Below, piece after piece: positions 56,447-64,000 of a stretch of 64,000 nucleotides of DNA (positions are counted from its first letter, which is position 1; every line of letters begins with the position of its first letter). Under the pieces are notes generated by a model, which was not told the DNA's origin, ran no database searches, and worked only from the letters and a program-made list of their open reading frames with translations. Location: NCBI RefSeq assembly GCF_023701485.1, contig NZ_JAMQBK010000024.1, positions 224,904 to 288,903 of the forward strand. Direction: 5' to 3'. Source of the DNA: Aporhodopirellula aestuarii. Its GTDB lineage: Bacteria; Planctomycetota; Planctomycetia; Pirellulales; Pirellulaceae. The translations under genes were made by a program, and so were the position numbers.

Positions 56447-57769
56447 ATGAAAATAACGTCCGCCAGGGTGATTGATCTGCGTGTTCCGACTTCAGACAAA
56501 ATGCTCGGGTCGGATCCATTTCATATCAAACCCGACTACTCGTCAGCGTTGCTTCATTTGGAAACGGATGAGGGGCTTCGAGGCGTTTCAGTGGTGTTCA
56601 CCGTAGGAGCGGGAACCGACTGGGTGTGCCACGGTGTCAAAGATCTCGCGCAGCTCGTCATCGGAAGTGACTTGGCGGACTTCATCCAGTCGCCTTTGAC
56701 GCTTTACCGTCGTTTGATCGATCACCATCAACTTCGCTGGTTGCACGATGGTGTGTTCCGAATGGCGTGCGGCGCGATCCTCAACGCGATGTGGGATCTG
56801 TGGGCAAAATCAGAGAACAAACCGCTCTGGAAGCTATTGGTTGACCTCGAACCTGAGTTTGTCATCGGGTGCATCGATTGGCGAAATCTCAAGGACGCGC
56901 TGACCCCGGACGAGGCATTGGCGATCCTCAACAAAGCCAAGGCCAATCAAGACCGGCGTGAAGCCGAGATGTCGGAACTCGGCCCACCGGCGTACTGTAC
57001 CGCCGGCTGGTTGGGACTGTCGAACGAACAGATTTTGGAAACGATCCAGAAGCTACGTCAGAATGGCTTCAATGCTTTCAAACTGAAAGTGGGCCAGAAT
57101 CCCAAAAGTGATGTTGATCGGATCGCGTTCATGCGGGACGCGATCGGCCCCGATTGCGACTTGATGGTCGACGCGAATCAATTTTGGGGAGTTGGTGAGG
57201 CGAAAGAGCAGATCGAACGATACCGTCCGTACGGACTGAAGTGGGTGGAGGAACCGATCGCTCGCGATGACGTTCTGGGTTACATCGAGCTTTCTCAAAC
57301 ATTCAAAGACGCTTCTTTTCAGTTCGCGTGTGGAGAACATGCGGCTTCACCGGTAATCTTCAAGCAATTACTCAAGGCCCACGCGATCGGATATTGCCAG
57401 ATCGACGCGGTTCGGGTTGCTGGTGTCAACGATGTCATGGCAATCATTCTGATGGCCGCCAAATTTGACGTACCTGTCTGCCCGCATGGAGGTGGGATTG
57501 CGCTTTGCAACATGATCCAGCACTTTTCAATGTGGGATCAGATCGCGGTCAGCGGTCATTCGAACACGCAATTGGTCGAGTACATTGATTTCCTTCAGGA
57601 GTCCGTCGAACACCCTGTCGCCGTGCGTGAAGGCCGATACGTCACGCCGACCGCTCCCGGCTGGGGGCTGGAGTTTCATGAAGAGTTCATTGATGACCAC
57701 ACGTTTCCTTCCGGGAATGTATGGAAGGGCCAGGCAAAAGATCGATGTGGCGTTCGGTTCGAGTGTTAA
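56447..57769 (+). CDS. fucD: L-fuconate dehydratase (enolase superfamily)
   Basis: A 440-residue mandelate-racemase-type enolase superfamily enzyme that dehydrates L-fuconate to 2-keto-3-deoxy-L-fuconate. It has the KLK motif (NAFKLKVGQNP), metal ligands in MVDANQFW, KWVEEPIARDD and FACGEHA, and the PHGGGIALCNMIQHF catalytic-His loop. The ILNAMWDLWAKSENKPLWKL and VIGCIDWRNLKDALTPDEAL segments match FucD rather than other subgroups. It follows the FAH hydrolase by 81 bp. Both serve the non-phosphorylating L-fucose pathway; no fucose dehydrogenase or lactonase is in the window. Confidence 0.9.
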   Translation: MKITSARVIDLRVPTSDKMLGSDPFHIKPDYSSALLHLETDEGLRGVSVVFTVGAGTDWVCHGVKDLAQLVIGSDLADFIQSPLTLYRRLIDHHQLRWLHDGVFRMACGAILNAMWDLWAKSENKPLWKLLVDLEPEFVIGCIDWRNLKDALTPDEALAILNKAKANQDRREAEMSELGPPAYCTAGWLGLSNEQILETIQKLRQNGFNAFKLKVGQNPKSDVDRIAFMRDAIGPDCDLMVDANQFWGVGEAKEQIERYRPYGLKWVEEPIARDDVLGYIELSQTFKDASFQFACGEHAASPVIFKQLLKAHAIGYCQIDAVRVAGVNDVMAIILMAAKFDVPVCPHGGGIALCNMIQHFSMWDQIAVSGHSNTQLVEYIDFLQESVEHPVAVREGRYVTPTAPGWGLEFHEEFIDDHTFPSGNVWKGQAKDRCGVRFEC

Positions 57770-57879
57770 ACGGTCAATGCTTGTCATCTGATTGCGTATG
57801 AATTGACTAGAAATCTTAACCAAGCCGATTTCAGGTGAAATCCACCAAGTAACCTCACTTTCTTTGAGGGGTGCTCGAA

Positions 57880-57938
57880 CCGGAGGGCTCGCGGGCTGCC
57901 GCTAAAAAGCCTAGCGGAACGCCACGTACCGTCCGGTC
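57880..57938. repeat. Rearranged fragment of the dispersed palindromic element
   Basis: GGCTCGCGGGCTGCCGCTAA resembles a right arm and TAGCGGAACGCCACGTACCG a left arm, joined right-to-left in place of the usual left-loop-right order. It lies between fucD and the cupin gene. Confidence 0.5.
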
Positions 57939-57960
57939 TCAGACACGATGTCGCAATCGG

Positions 57961-58419
57961 TCACAACAGGATTTCCATGTGATGTTCACTTGCCGACGCC
58001 ATCATCGCATCGAGATGCTCTTGCGTCGGTGCCGGCGGCAGGTCTTCGTCCTCAGGCCAATCCTGCATGAAAGCGGCGAAGAATGATTCGAGGGTTGCCG
58101 GGCGTACCCAACAGAGAAATTCGGCAAACCCGTCGGACTCGTTGCGGAACGTGTGCGGGACGCCACGAGGCATGTGAATCGAATCGCCAGGCGAAACGGA
58201 GATTTGTTTCGTGCCGCGCTGGACGACAAGCTGGCCGTTGACAAGATAAAAACACTCGTCCTCGTAGTGATGCACGTGCGGGGGCGGGCTCATTCCGGGA
58301 GGCACGAGGAACCGCATCAATTCGTAGCCGTCATCGGTTTCCGCCCCCGCCAGCATGAGCTCGTAACCGATCCCTAATACGCAATGGCGGGGGCGTCGAT
58401 CTAGTTTTGCAAGCGACAT
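57961..58419 (-). CDS. Cupin-domain protein
   Basis: A 152-residue single-domain cupin. Motif 1 is HVHHYEDECFYLVNG, with His/His/Glu metal ligands, and motif 2 is PGDSIHMPRGVPHTFRN, with the final His ligand. This layout resembles quercetinase-like cupins but is too general for a substrate. The C-terminal part is acidic and helical. It is convergent with fucD; a role in sugar metabolism is not supported by anything specific. Confidence 0.85.
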   Translation of the reverse strand: MSLAKLDRRPRHCVLGIGYELMLAGAETDDGYELMRFLVPPGMSPPPHVHHYEDECFYLVNGQLVVQRGTKQISVSPGDSIHMPRGVPHTFRNESDGFAEFLCWVRPATLESFFAAFMQDWPEDEDLPPAPTQEHLDAMMASASEHHMEILL

Positions 58420-58679
58420 GGATACACCTCAGAAAATCACGGTCGAGACGTTGATCAATCTAAGTCAATCCGGACGTCGAAACAAACTTTTTACGACTTT
58501 AGGTGCCGTCCATTCGCTTTTCTGGTACTCACTTCTGGGACGACCATCGCATGGGCGATCCAATACGCGATCTCAAAACATGCGAGCGCGCTGGTGATTT
58601 CCTAATCGCTGAACGCTCCTGTTGCCCTCTTTTCGATGCGTCACTGATTAGCGATCGGATATCGAAACAGAGTCCACAA

Positions 58680-59168
58680 CTACTTGATCAGTCCGAGGAA
58701 CCTGAGGATCCGATTGGGACTCGCCGGTGACGGTGGTAACGGCTTGATATATTCGCATCCGGGATGTGCCGACACGTAGGCCTCAGTCGCTCGCTGAACG
58801 ATGTTCAGCGGTTTGTAGTAGGCCTGGCTCAGCCGTTTCCGCATCCGGTCGCAACGCTGCGAAAACTGCGAGTCGCCGTAAAGCGTTTTTCGGCTGACAA
58901 ACTCTGTCGGCTCGAACGTCGCAAATACCATTTCGACATCCGTGGCAGTATCGACTAGCTCCACTTCGACAATATCGAGAATGCCGCTGCTGGATGATCG
59001 GAACTCGATCACAACGGCGAACCCGCCGCCGCGCAGCGCATAAGATTTTAAGACAAACGTTCGTTCATCGCACGCCGTTAATCCAATTGACGAGGTGGCT
59101 TCACAGATCAGTTCGCCGTCGATCGAAACATCTTCGTTGAGACGGGTTGAGCGGATGACGTCGTGCAT
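58680..59168 (-). CDS. Unknown protein downstream of csrA
   Basis: A 162-residue protein without signal peptide or membrane helix. The first 90 residues are beta-rich (LKSYALRGGGFAVVIEFRSS, ILDIVEVELVD) and the rest helical, ending in a Pro-rich and basic tail. The ATG at 59168 is 71 bp after csrA on the same strand, so it may share the csrA transcript. No family recognised. Confidence 0.55.
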   Translation of the reverse strand: MHDVIRSTRLNEDVSIDGELICEATSSIGLTACDERTFVLKSYALRGGGFAVVIEFRSSSSGILDIVEVELVDTATDVEMVFATFEPTEFVSRKTLYGDSQFSQRCDRMRKRLSQAYYKPLNIVQRATEAYVSAHPGCEYIKPLPPSPASPNRILRFLGLIK

Positions 59169-59239
59169 GGGATCGGCCTTCCAAAAAATTCAGAGGAGTC
59201 TCGGGTCGCGAAGTTGCGCAGCGAGAGAAGGTTGCGGTG

Positions 59240-59452
59240 CTAGCCGCAATGACGTTGAACAGGGGTTGGATCGGTAGCCCGAGTCGTCTTGGCAGCCTCG
59301 AGTTTTCCAACCAGCTCACCTCGGCGAATGGACACTTCCAGCGGTGCGTCAATTGCCACGCGGACCCGGTTGCCCTGAATACGCGAGATTTGAATCACGA
59401 TGTCGTTGCCGATGTGAATGGACTGGCCTTCCTTGCGTGAGAGAACAAGCAT
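59240..59452 (-). CDS. csrA: Carbon storage regulator CsrA
   Basis: A 70-residue RNA-binding translational regulator. It starts MLVLSRKEGQSIHIGNDI, the classic CsrA N-terminus, and continues IQISRIQGNRVRVAIDAPLE and VSIRRGEL. I used ATG 59452 because AGGA lies about 7 bases upstream; the longer frame to 59470 adds six non-conserved residues. The C-terminal tail is slightly longer than in E. coli. A candidate sigma-54 promoter lies upstream and a sigma-54 activator gene is divergent. Confidence 0.95.
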   Translation of the reverse strand: MLVLSRKEGQSIHIGNDIVIQISRIQGNRVRVAIDAPLEVSIRRGELVGKLEAAKTTRATDPTPVQRHCG

Positions 59453-59519
59453 TTCAAAATCCTTTTGCAAACTGTGGGAGGTGCCAAAAGCGGAGTCGCC
59501 TTGGTTAGGACGTAATTAA

Positions 59520-59535
59520 TGCACAAGCTGTGCCA
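59520..59535 (-). promoter_or_regulatory. Candidate sigma-54 promoter for csrA
   Basis: The minus strand reads TGGCACAGCTTGTGCA. The GG of the -24 box and the GC of the -12 box are exactly the required 10 bases apart, and only one position of the -12 box departs from TTGCA. A start site about 12 bases downstream would give a 56-nt leader to the csrA ATG. The site also forms a GCACA/TGTGC dyad. Convincing by pattern; untested. Confidence 0.55.
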
Positions 59536-59694
59536 ATTAAACCGCACTGCCGCGCAAGTCGCCTGCTAGCAAGCAGTTACGAAACAGCGATCACTTTGAG
59601 CTCTCTGCGTCAACAACAAATCAGCATATAAGGTACGGTTTAGCGCGCAATAGATTGCTGAATCCGCGTTTCGTGAACCAAAGTGCCGAAAGCC

Positions 59695-61131
59695 ATGCTT
59701 CCTCGCATCCAGCTCGTCATCGACCGTGAATCCACTTGCGAGCGAGTGCAGCGTTGTCTCCTCGACGTTGCCTGCGTTTTGATAGTTGCGGATCAGTCGG
59801 CTGTGTTTTGGGACGCGGTCGGCGAGCCGGCCGATTTGTTGTTAATCAGCCGTAACCGGATTCCTGAACCCGCAGCCGAAACCATTGAGTCAATTGCCGA
59901 GCTTCCCAGCTTTCCCGAAACCGTTGTGCTGATTGATACCGAGGATGCCAATGACCGCGCCGAACTGTTGGCCGCTGGTGCATACGCGCTCCTCTCGACC
60001 ACGATTTCCGATGACATCTTCCGCGAAACGATTTTGGCGTTGGTCGAACGTCGCCAAGCGGAACTCGATAGCCAAGTCCAAAGTGACATGCGGGACGCGA
60101 CGGAAACGCGGTTGTCAGACTTCGCTTCGGAAAGCCCAGCGATGCAGCGGTTCATGCGAACAGTCCGCCGCGTTGTGCAAGCCGACAGTTCCCTGTTGAT
60201 TTTGGGTGAGACGGGGGTGGGTAAAGAGCGGTTGGCCCGCGCGATTCACGAAGCGAGTCCACGCGGCGAGCGTCCCTTCGTGCCGGTGAACTGCGCCGCG
60301 TTTCCAGAATCGCTGCTCGAAAGCGAGTTGTTCGGCCATGAGGAAGGTGCGTTCACGGGGGCGTCATCGGACCGCCGAGGCTGTTTTGAAATGGCGCATG
60401 GCGGAACGATCTTTTTGGACGAGATCGGCGAAGTGCCGAAGTATGTGCAGGTGAAATTGCTGCGGGTTTTGCAAGAGCGACAGATTCAGCGACTCGGCAG
60501 CGAAGAGTCAATTCCGATCGACGTGCGGATCATGGCGGCAACCAATCGCGATCTGACCGAAGAAATGGAGGCCCGCCGGTTTCGCCGTGACTTGTACTAT
60601 CGGCTGAGCGTGGTGACGCTCGCGATCCCCTCACTGCGTGAGCACCCCGAAGACATCCCCTCGCTACTGGATCGCTATCTCAACGAGTTTCGCACAACGG
60701 TTCGCAAGCCCGACTTGAGTTATTCACCGCTCGCGATCACTGCCCTTTGTCAGTACGCGTGGCCTGGAAATGTGCGTGAACTCATCAATGTCGTCGAGCG
60801 TGCGGCGCTGCTGTGCGAAGGGGACGAGATCACGCTTGCTGATCTGCCACCAGAAATCGGCGGGGCCTCGCGTGACCAACCGTATGCGCCCCCGGCGATC
60901 GAATCAGGCGATGCCATTCCGCTTCCGAGCGAGTGGCAATCGCTGCACTGGTCCACGTTGCGACCGCTGGTGGCGAGGCAACTCGAATATGCGTACTTGG
61001 ATCATCACTTGAAAGCAGCCGGTGGGCGGATCAGCCAAACCGCAAAAACGTCCGGGCTGAGTACCCGATCACTGTATTTGATGATGAAGCGTCACGGGCT
61101 TCGCAAGGAAACGTTTCGACGCAAACCCTGA
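59695..61131 (+). CDS. Sigma-54-dependent transcriptional activator with degenerate receiver domain
   Basis: A 478-residue NtrC-type activator from ATG 59695 (GTG 59683 is also in frame). Residues about 1-125 resemble a response-regulator receiver, but the strand that normally carries the phosphorylated Asp reads PADLLLISRN, with Ser in that place. The AAA+ domain has Walker A GETGVGKE (about 171), the sigma-54 contact loop GAFTGA (about 218) and GGTIFLDEIGEVP. A Fis-type helix-turn-helix is at the C-terminus (GGRISQTAKTSGLSTRSLYL). It is divergent from csrA, whose promoter region carries a sigma-54-like site. Confidence 0.92.
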   Translation: MLPRIQLVIDRESTCERVQRCLLDVACVLIVADQSAVFWDAVGEPADLLLISRNRIPEPAAETIESIAELPSFPETVVLIDTEDANDRAELLAAGAYALLSTTISDDIFRETILALVERRQAELDSQVQSDMRDATETRLSDFASESPAMQRFMRTVRRVVQADSSLLILGETGVGKERLARAIHEASPRGERPFVPVNCAAFPESLLESELFGHEEGAFTGASSDRRGCFEMAHGGTIFLDEIGEVPKYVQVKLLRVLQERQIQRLGSEESIPIDVRIMAATNRDLTEEMEARRFRRDLYYRLSVVTLAIPSLREHPEDIPSLLDRYLNEFRTTVRKPDLSYSPLAITALCQYAWPGNVRELINVVERAALLCEGDEITLADLPPEIGGASRDQPYAPPAIESGDAIPLPSEWQSLHWSTLRPLVARQLEYAYLDHHLKAAGGRISQTAKTSGLSTRSLYLMMKRHGLRKETFRRKP

Positions 61132-61167
61132 ACGCGACAAACGTCGACGTTGCCGATCCTTGGAAGG

Positions 61168-62328
61168 CTAATGCGGTTCGACCTTCACACGAACCGAGCG
61201 TGGCTCGATGGCTGTCACGCGTAGGTTGTTTGGATGGCGTACCGTGTCAGGAGTCACATTGAATTGTCGTTTGCCCGCCGCGACATCTTCCAAATCGAGA
61301 GAGACGACGATTGAGCTGGGAGCCAAAAAACGAAACGCGGTTTCCGATCCCGCCAGGGTAACTTTGACCTCCTGAGTCAGCGTTTGCGATAGCTTCACGT
61401 GCTCGGCGACATTTCGATACTCCACTGGCACAACAAACGTCCGATACACCTCGTTCGCACCCGACGAAATCATCCACCAACATCCCGTTGCAATCAATAA
61501 CGCCGCCAATTTGATCACCACTCGTTTGCGGAATAATTCGCTCAGTGTCACCTTCCGTTCGTTCAGCCGGCGATACGCGTTAAAGGACTGTAATCGGGTA
61601 GCCAGGGCCCCCGGGCCCTCCATCTTGTCTAGCCGACCACCATGCGCGACCGAGACGCAACCTCGTTCTTCCGAAACAACAATCACAAACGCATCGCAGC
61701 AGTCCGCAAGACCAAGGGCGGCGTGGTGGCGGGTGCCGAAGTCATCGGCTCGACCGCATTTTGCCAACGGGAGGTGAGTCGCGAACTTGGCAACACGTCC
61801 ATTGCGCATCACAACTGCTCCATCGTGCCCTGCCGAATTGGGGTCAAACAGACTGTAGAACAACGGCGCACTGGCTACCGCATCCAAGTCAATGCCACCG
61901 TCGAGCAACCGGTCCAGCGCATCGCGACCTTGAATCACAATCAGCGCCCCAGTTCGTTTCTCAGCCATATGAAAGGCGGCGTGGACGAGCGTGTCAGCGA
62001 TTTTAGACGCATTGGAAACCACCAAACTGCGACCTCCCAACATCCAGCGACCGATTCGTTCCGCGGCCGCACGAACGTCGTCTTGGTAGACGATCGCGAT
62101 CGAAACGATCATCGCCGAAAACCCCACACGGAACACCGTCAGCGATAGCGGCATCTGCCATCGCATTGCCAAGACATAGATCGCAACGAAAATTCCGATG
62201 ACAGCGAGCCCACGACGCGAACCACGTTGGATTCCGATGGCCAGCAAGACGTAGACCGCCATGGCAAAGATGCCGATGTCCAGTAGGTCGACAAAGGAAA
62301 CGGACGGGATTTGCAGATCAAACGGCAT
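61168..62328 (-). CDS. Diadenylate cyclase (CdaA-like) fused to a YbbR (CdaR-like) domain
   Basis: A 386-residue protein. Three N-terminal helices (about 15-80) are followed by a DAC domain with DGA at 169-171 and GTRHHAALG at about 198-206; the usual motif is RHR, here RHH. Another helix (VVIKLAALLIATGCWWMISS, about 270-290) leads to an extracytoplasmic YbbR domain (VPVEYRNVAEHVKL, VSLDLEDVAAGKRQFNVTPD, SVRVKVEPH). In Firmicutes these are two proteins, CdaA and its regulator CdaR. The enzyme would make c-di-AMP from ATP. It follows the LapA-like gene by 6 bp. Confidence 0.9.
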   Translation of the reverse strand: MPFDLQIPSVSFVDLLDIGIFAMAVYVLLAIGIQRGSRRGLAVIGIFVAIYVLAMRWQMPLSLTVFRVGFSAMIVSIAIVYQDDVRAAAERIGRWMLGGRSLVVSNASKIADTLVHAAFHMAEKRTGALIVIQGRDALDRLLDGGIDLDAVASAPLFYSLFDPNSAGHDGAVVMRNGRVAKFATHLPLAKCGRADDFGTRHHAALGLADCCDAFVIVVSEERGCVSVAHGGRLDKMEGPGALATRLQSFNAYRRLNERKVTLSELFRKRVVIKLAALLIATGCWWMISSGANEVYRTFVVPVEYRNVAEHVKLSQTLTQEVKVTLAGSETAFRFLAPSSIVVSLDLEDVAAGKRQFNVTPDTVRHPNNLRVTAIEPRSVRVKVEPH

Positions 62329-62334
62329 GGTGGA

Positions 62335-62580
62335 TCACTTGCCAAAACGATCGCCCGTAAAAATACCGAGCACATATCCCGCAACCGCTGTCCCAAACAA
62401 CAGCACGGCTCGAGGAACGGTGATGGTCACAAACAGAATTTTAGTCTCGACTGCTTCTGTGTTCTGAAGCACCACGATCAAGATCAGTATCAGGCCAACG
62501 CCAATTAACGCCAGCTTTCCCTTTTGAATAAGCGACCGTCGACCACCTTCCGATTTCGTACCGGTTACAGACTCTGACAT
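62335..62580 (-). CDS. LapA/DUF1049-like small membrane protein
   Basis: An 81-residue protein with two helices: LALIGVGLILILIVVLQNTE and AVLLFGTAVAGYVLGIFTG. The VLQNTEAVETKILFVTITVP motif between them is the hallmark of the LapA/DUF1049 family, associated with lipopolysaccharide assembly in Proteobacteria. The stop is six bases before the diadenylate cyclase start, so the two form an operon. Its role here is unknown. Confidence 0.8.
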   Translation of the reverse strand: MSESVTGTKSEGGRRSLIQKGKLALIGVGLILILIVVLQNTEAVETKILFVTITVPRAVLLFGTAVAGYVLGIFTGDRFGK

Positions 62581-62841
62581 ACTCGTCCTCCCGGCGCAGT
62601 CATCGCGCTCTCGAAAAAAGTGTTGCGTTCCGGTTCTAGCATAGCTTGAACCGATATCGCTTGTTTTCGGCTTAATACCGCTGCGATGATTCCCCGCACC
62701 CTCAAGCGAACTTGACTGAACGAGATCCCTTCAATCTATCGTTCGCACGGCAACGTCGTCCTGGTAATTTATCGCTGCTCAATTTGATACCAGCAAAACT
62801 CGTCGCCGACATGTTGGTTTTGTCTTGCCGAAGGATCTGGT
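62581..62841. other. Intergenic region upstream of the LapA-like gene
   Basis: Presumed promoter region of the lapA-like/diadenylate cyclase operon. No gene, repeat or terminator was recognised. Confidence 0.35.
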
Positions 62842-63162
62842 CTATCCGCATCGGGATGATAAATCGAAATTGCTTTGATCGTTCGAGCTGATTTTCGTTG
62901 CCTCGCTTATGGCCTCTCGATTGATCAAACCACGATCACTAGGTTCCAAAGCACGCACCGCTAACATGTGCTTGATTTGTTCATCCAGGCCGTCTTGATC
63001 GAACACAGAATGGGCTTGGTCAAGTTCAACCGCATTGGCTTTGACGCCATGCCAAACGCAGGGAACAATTTGTCGCAGGGGTTCGAAGCACTCATTCTCC
63101 GCATGGAAGTCCTTTTCCTGTGTGTCGCCTGAAAACTTGCTCGTTCTTCCTAGCAGGGACAT
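62842..63162 (-). CDS. Doubtful small open frame, possibly a gene remnant
   Basis: A 106-residue open frame whose ATG lies inside the terminal repeat of the palindromic element. There is no ribosome-binding site. The segment DGLDEQIKHMLAVRALEPSD is faintly like the helix of carboxymuconolactone decarboxylase-type proteins, but not enough to assign. It may be a remnant whose 5' part was displaced by the element, or no gene at all. Confidence 0.25.
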   Translation of the reverse strand: MSLLGRTSKFSGDTQEKDFHAENECFEPLRQIVPCVWHGVKANAVELDQAHSVFDQDGLDEQIKHMLAVRALEPSDRGLINREAISEATKISSNDQSNFDLSSRCG

Positions 63163-63278
63163 CGATTCTATAACTGAAGCATTTCAAAAGTAGCGGAACG
63201 GCGCGAGCCGTCCGGTCCCGAGTTACCGGACGGCTCTCGCCGTTCCGCTAAAAACGTCACTAAAACAATCGATGTCCC
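63156..63278. repeat. Dispersed palindromic element, copy 3
   Basis: A 123-bp element bounded by GGGACATCGATT and its exact complement AATCGATGTCCC. The inner arms TAGCGGAACGGCGCGAGCCG and CGGCTCTCGCCGTTCCGCTA pair with one mismatch over 26 bp. The loop CCCGAGTT is close to the reverse complement of the copy 2 loop although the outer flanks (ATAACTGAAGCATTTCAAA) keep the same orientation. Confidence 0.85.
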
Positions 63279-63447
63279 AAACTCTCGCACAAGAAAACGC
63301 GACGAGGTACTCGCACGCCAATTTTCCTCTGGTTTCGTAACGATCTGAATCATTGAACGATCCCAATCGGATAGAATGGAGGTAGATGCGATTCACCCCG
63401 GTTGGTCGATCTGGCCGGGGATCTCCCCTATTTGATGGAGACTTAAG
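63279..63447. other. Leader region of the 63448 gene
   Basis: Contains a GGAG ribosome-binding site seven bases before ATG 63448 and no recognised promoter. Confidence 0.35.
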
Positions 63448-63750
63448 ATGGCCACTCAAACACTCGGTGAACAGGTATTGGAGTTCGAATACGCCAATCC
63501 GAAACAGCACACGGCGTTCTTGACCGGACAGATTCGATGTGACGATGGCGGTGCGGGAGAAATCCTGGCGGTGCTCGTCGATTCGAACGGAAAGCAGCGC
63601 CGGATCATGGCGGCGGGTGCCCATCAACATGGCGATTCTCGCGTTGCGTGTAACACCCTAACGTTGCCCGTTCCGCCACGTTGGTCCGCCAAGGGCTATC
63701 GTTTAGAAACTCAGCCAGGCATCCAGACCGACTGGGCTGAAATCGACTAG
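63448..63750 (+). CDS. Small protein of unknown function
   Basis: A 100-residue protein without signal peptide or membrane segment, predicted beta-rich (EILAVLVDSNGKQRRIMAAG). The ATG has a good GGAG site. It has His in AAGAHQHGDS and ends in DWAEID. I do not recognise the family. A hairpin lies 30 bp downstream. Confidence 0.6.
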   Translation: MATQTLGEQVLEFEYANPKQHTAFLTGQIRCDDGGAGEILAVLVDSNGKQRRIMAAGAHQHGDSRVACNTLTLPVPPRWSAKGYRLETQPGIQTDWAEID

Positions 63751-63781
63751 CCGACCAGCCACCAGGAACATCAATCACGGA

Positions 63782-63821
63782 GCTTGCCCAAAGACCCGTC
63801 TCACTCCGGTCTCGGGCAAGC
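63782..63821 (+). terminator. Hairpin after the 63448 gene
   Basis: GCTTGCCC pairs with GGGCAAGC and, inside it, AGACC with GGTCT, making a stable stem about 30 bp after the stop. There is no T-tract, so termination is likely but not certain. The last 180 bases of the window hold nothing else recognised. Confidence 0.5.
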
Positions 63822-64000
63822 AGGGGATACTACGCGCATTGCGTCCACACAATTCATGCACCAACCGCATGCACGACGGTGCTCACAGCACGGCCGAGCC
63901 GTTAGTTCTTGCCGACAAGCGGTCAACGCACATGTCTCTTCACCCGCCTGCCAACTTGGTCAACAATCACGATTCCTAAACAGGTATGCAGGAATCATCT

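Noticed and set aside
58503..58730. 75-codon open frame between the cupin and the csrA-linked gene
   Set aside because: Overlaps the 3' end of the minus-strand gene and has no protein-like pattern.
61140..61151. Perfect 12-bp palindrome AACGTCGACGTT between convergent genes
   Set aside because: Short and without a T-tract; likely chance, not a supported terminator or operator.

Overview
The window looks like a chromosomal segment of a marine planctomycete, most likely Pirellulaceae and Rhodopirellula-like. This rests on gene content: an alternative complex III plus caa3-type oxidase operon with planctomycete-style fusions, a squalene-type-repeat protein with a proline-rich N-terminus, MoxR, secretin-like and MMPL envelope genes, and an L-fuconate catabolic locus. 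Species assignment is inference. No rRNA, CRISPR array, integrase or transposase gene was seen.

Region by region. 1-9687 is a type I restriction-modification locus (hsdM, hsdS and a membrane-anchored protein on the minus strand; hsdR also minus and cut by the window edge). It is split by an opposite-strand three-gene operon (2774-5324) encoding a TIGR04255-family protein, a helix-turn-helix protein and a protein with a QDCDL motif. This nested operon is the best candidate in the window for an undescribed, possibly defensive, system. An XRE regulator and a DoxX-like protein follow, then a terminator and initiator tRNA-Met (minus). 11.4-31.7 kb holds housekeeping and envelope genes: a squalene-repeat protein, an alpha/beta hydrolase, a terB-coaB-pyrD operon, an RNase HII-like protein, a secretin-like/MMPL pair, a repeat-containing lipoprotein, moxR, a pteridine-reductase-like SDR, bioB, a ThrE-like exporter, and a periplasmic phosphatase fused to a c-type cytochrome domain.

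31.8-47.0 kb is one long respiratory operon transcribed right to left: actA, actB, actC, an actD-actE fusion, actF, a small membrane protein, SCO, then caa3 oxidase subunits II, I, III and IV. Together these should move electrons from quinol through cytochrome c to oxygen. 47.4-51.6 kb has pyrF and a divergent pair of unknown genes (coiled-coil/zinc-ribbon protein and two-helix membrane protein). 51.6-57.8 kb is a sugar-acid locus: a TRAP transporter (dctPQM) divergent from a fumarylacetoacetase-family hydrolase and an L-fuconate dehydratase, consistent with uptake and breakdown of L-fuconate. 57.9-64 kb holds a cupin, csrA with a candidate sigma-54 promoter beside a divergent sigma-54 activator, a LapA-like protein followed by a diadenylate cyclase fused to a YbbR domain, and small unknown genes.

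A dispersed palindromic element of about 120-145 bp with terminal inverted repeats occurs at 13.5, 24.4 and 63.2 kb, with a rearranged fragment at 57.9 kb. It resembles a MITE or REP-type element.
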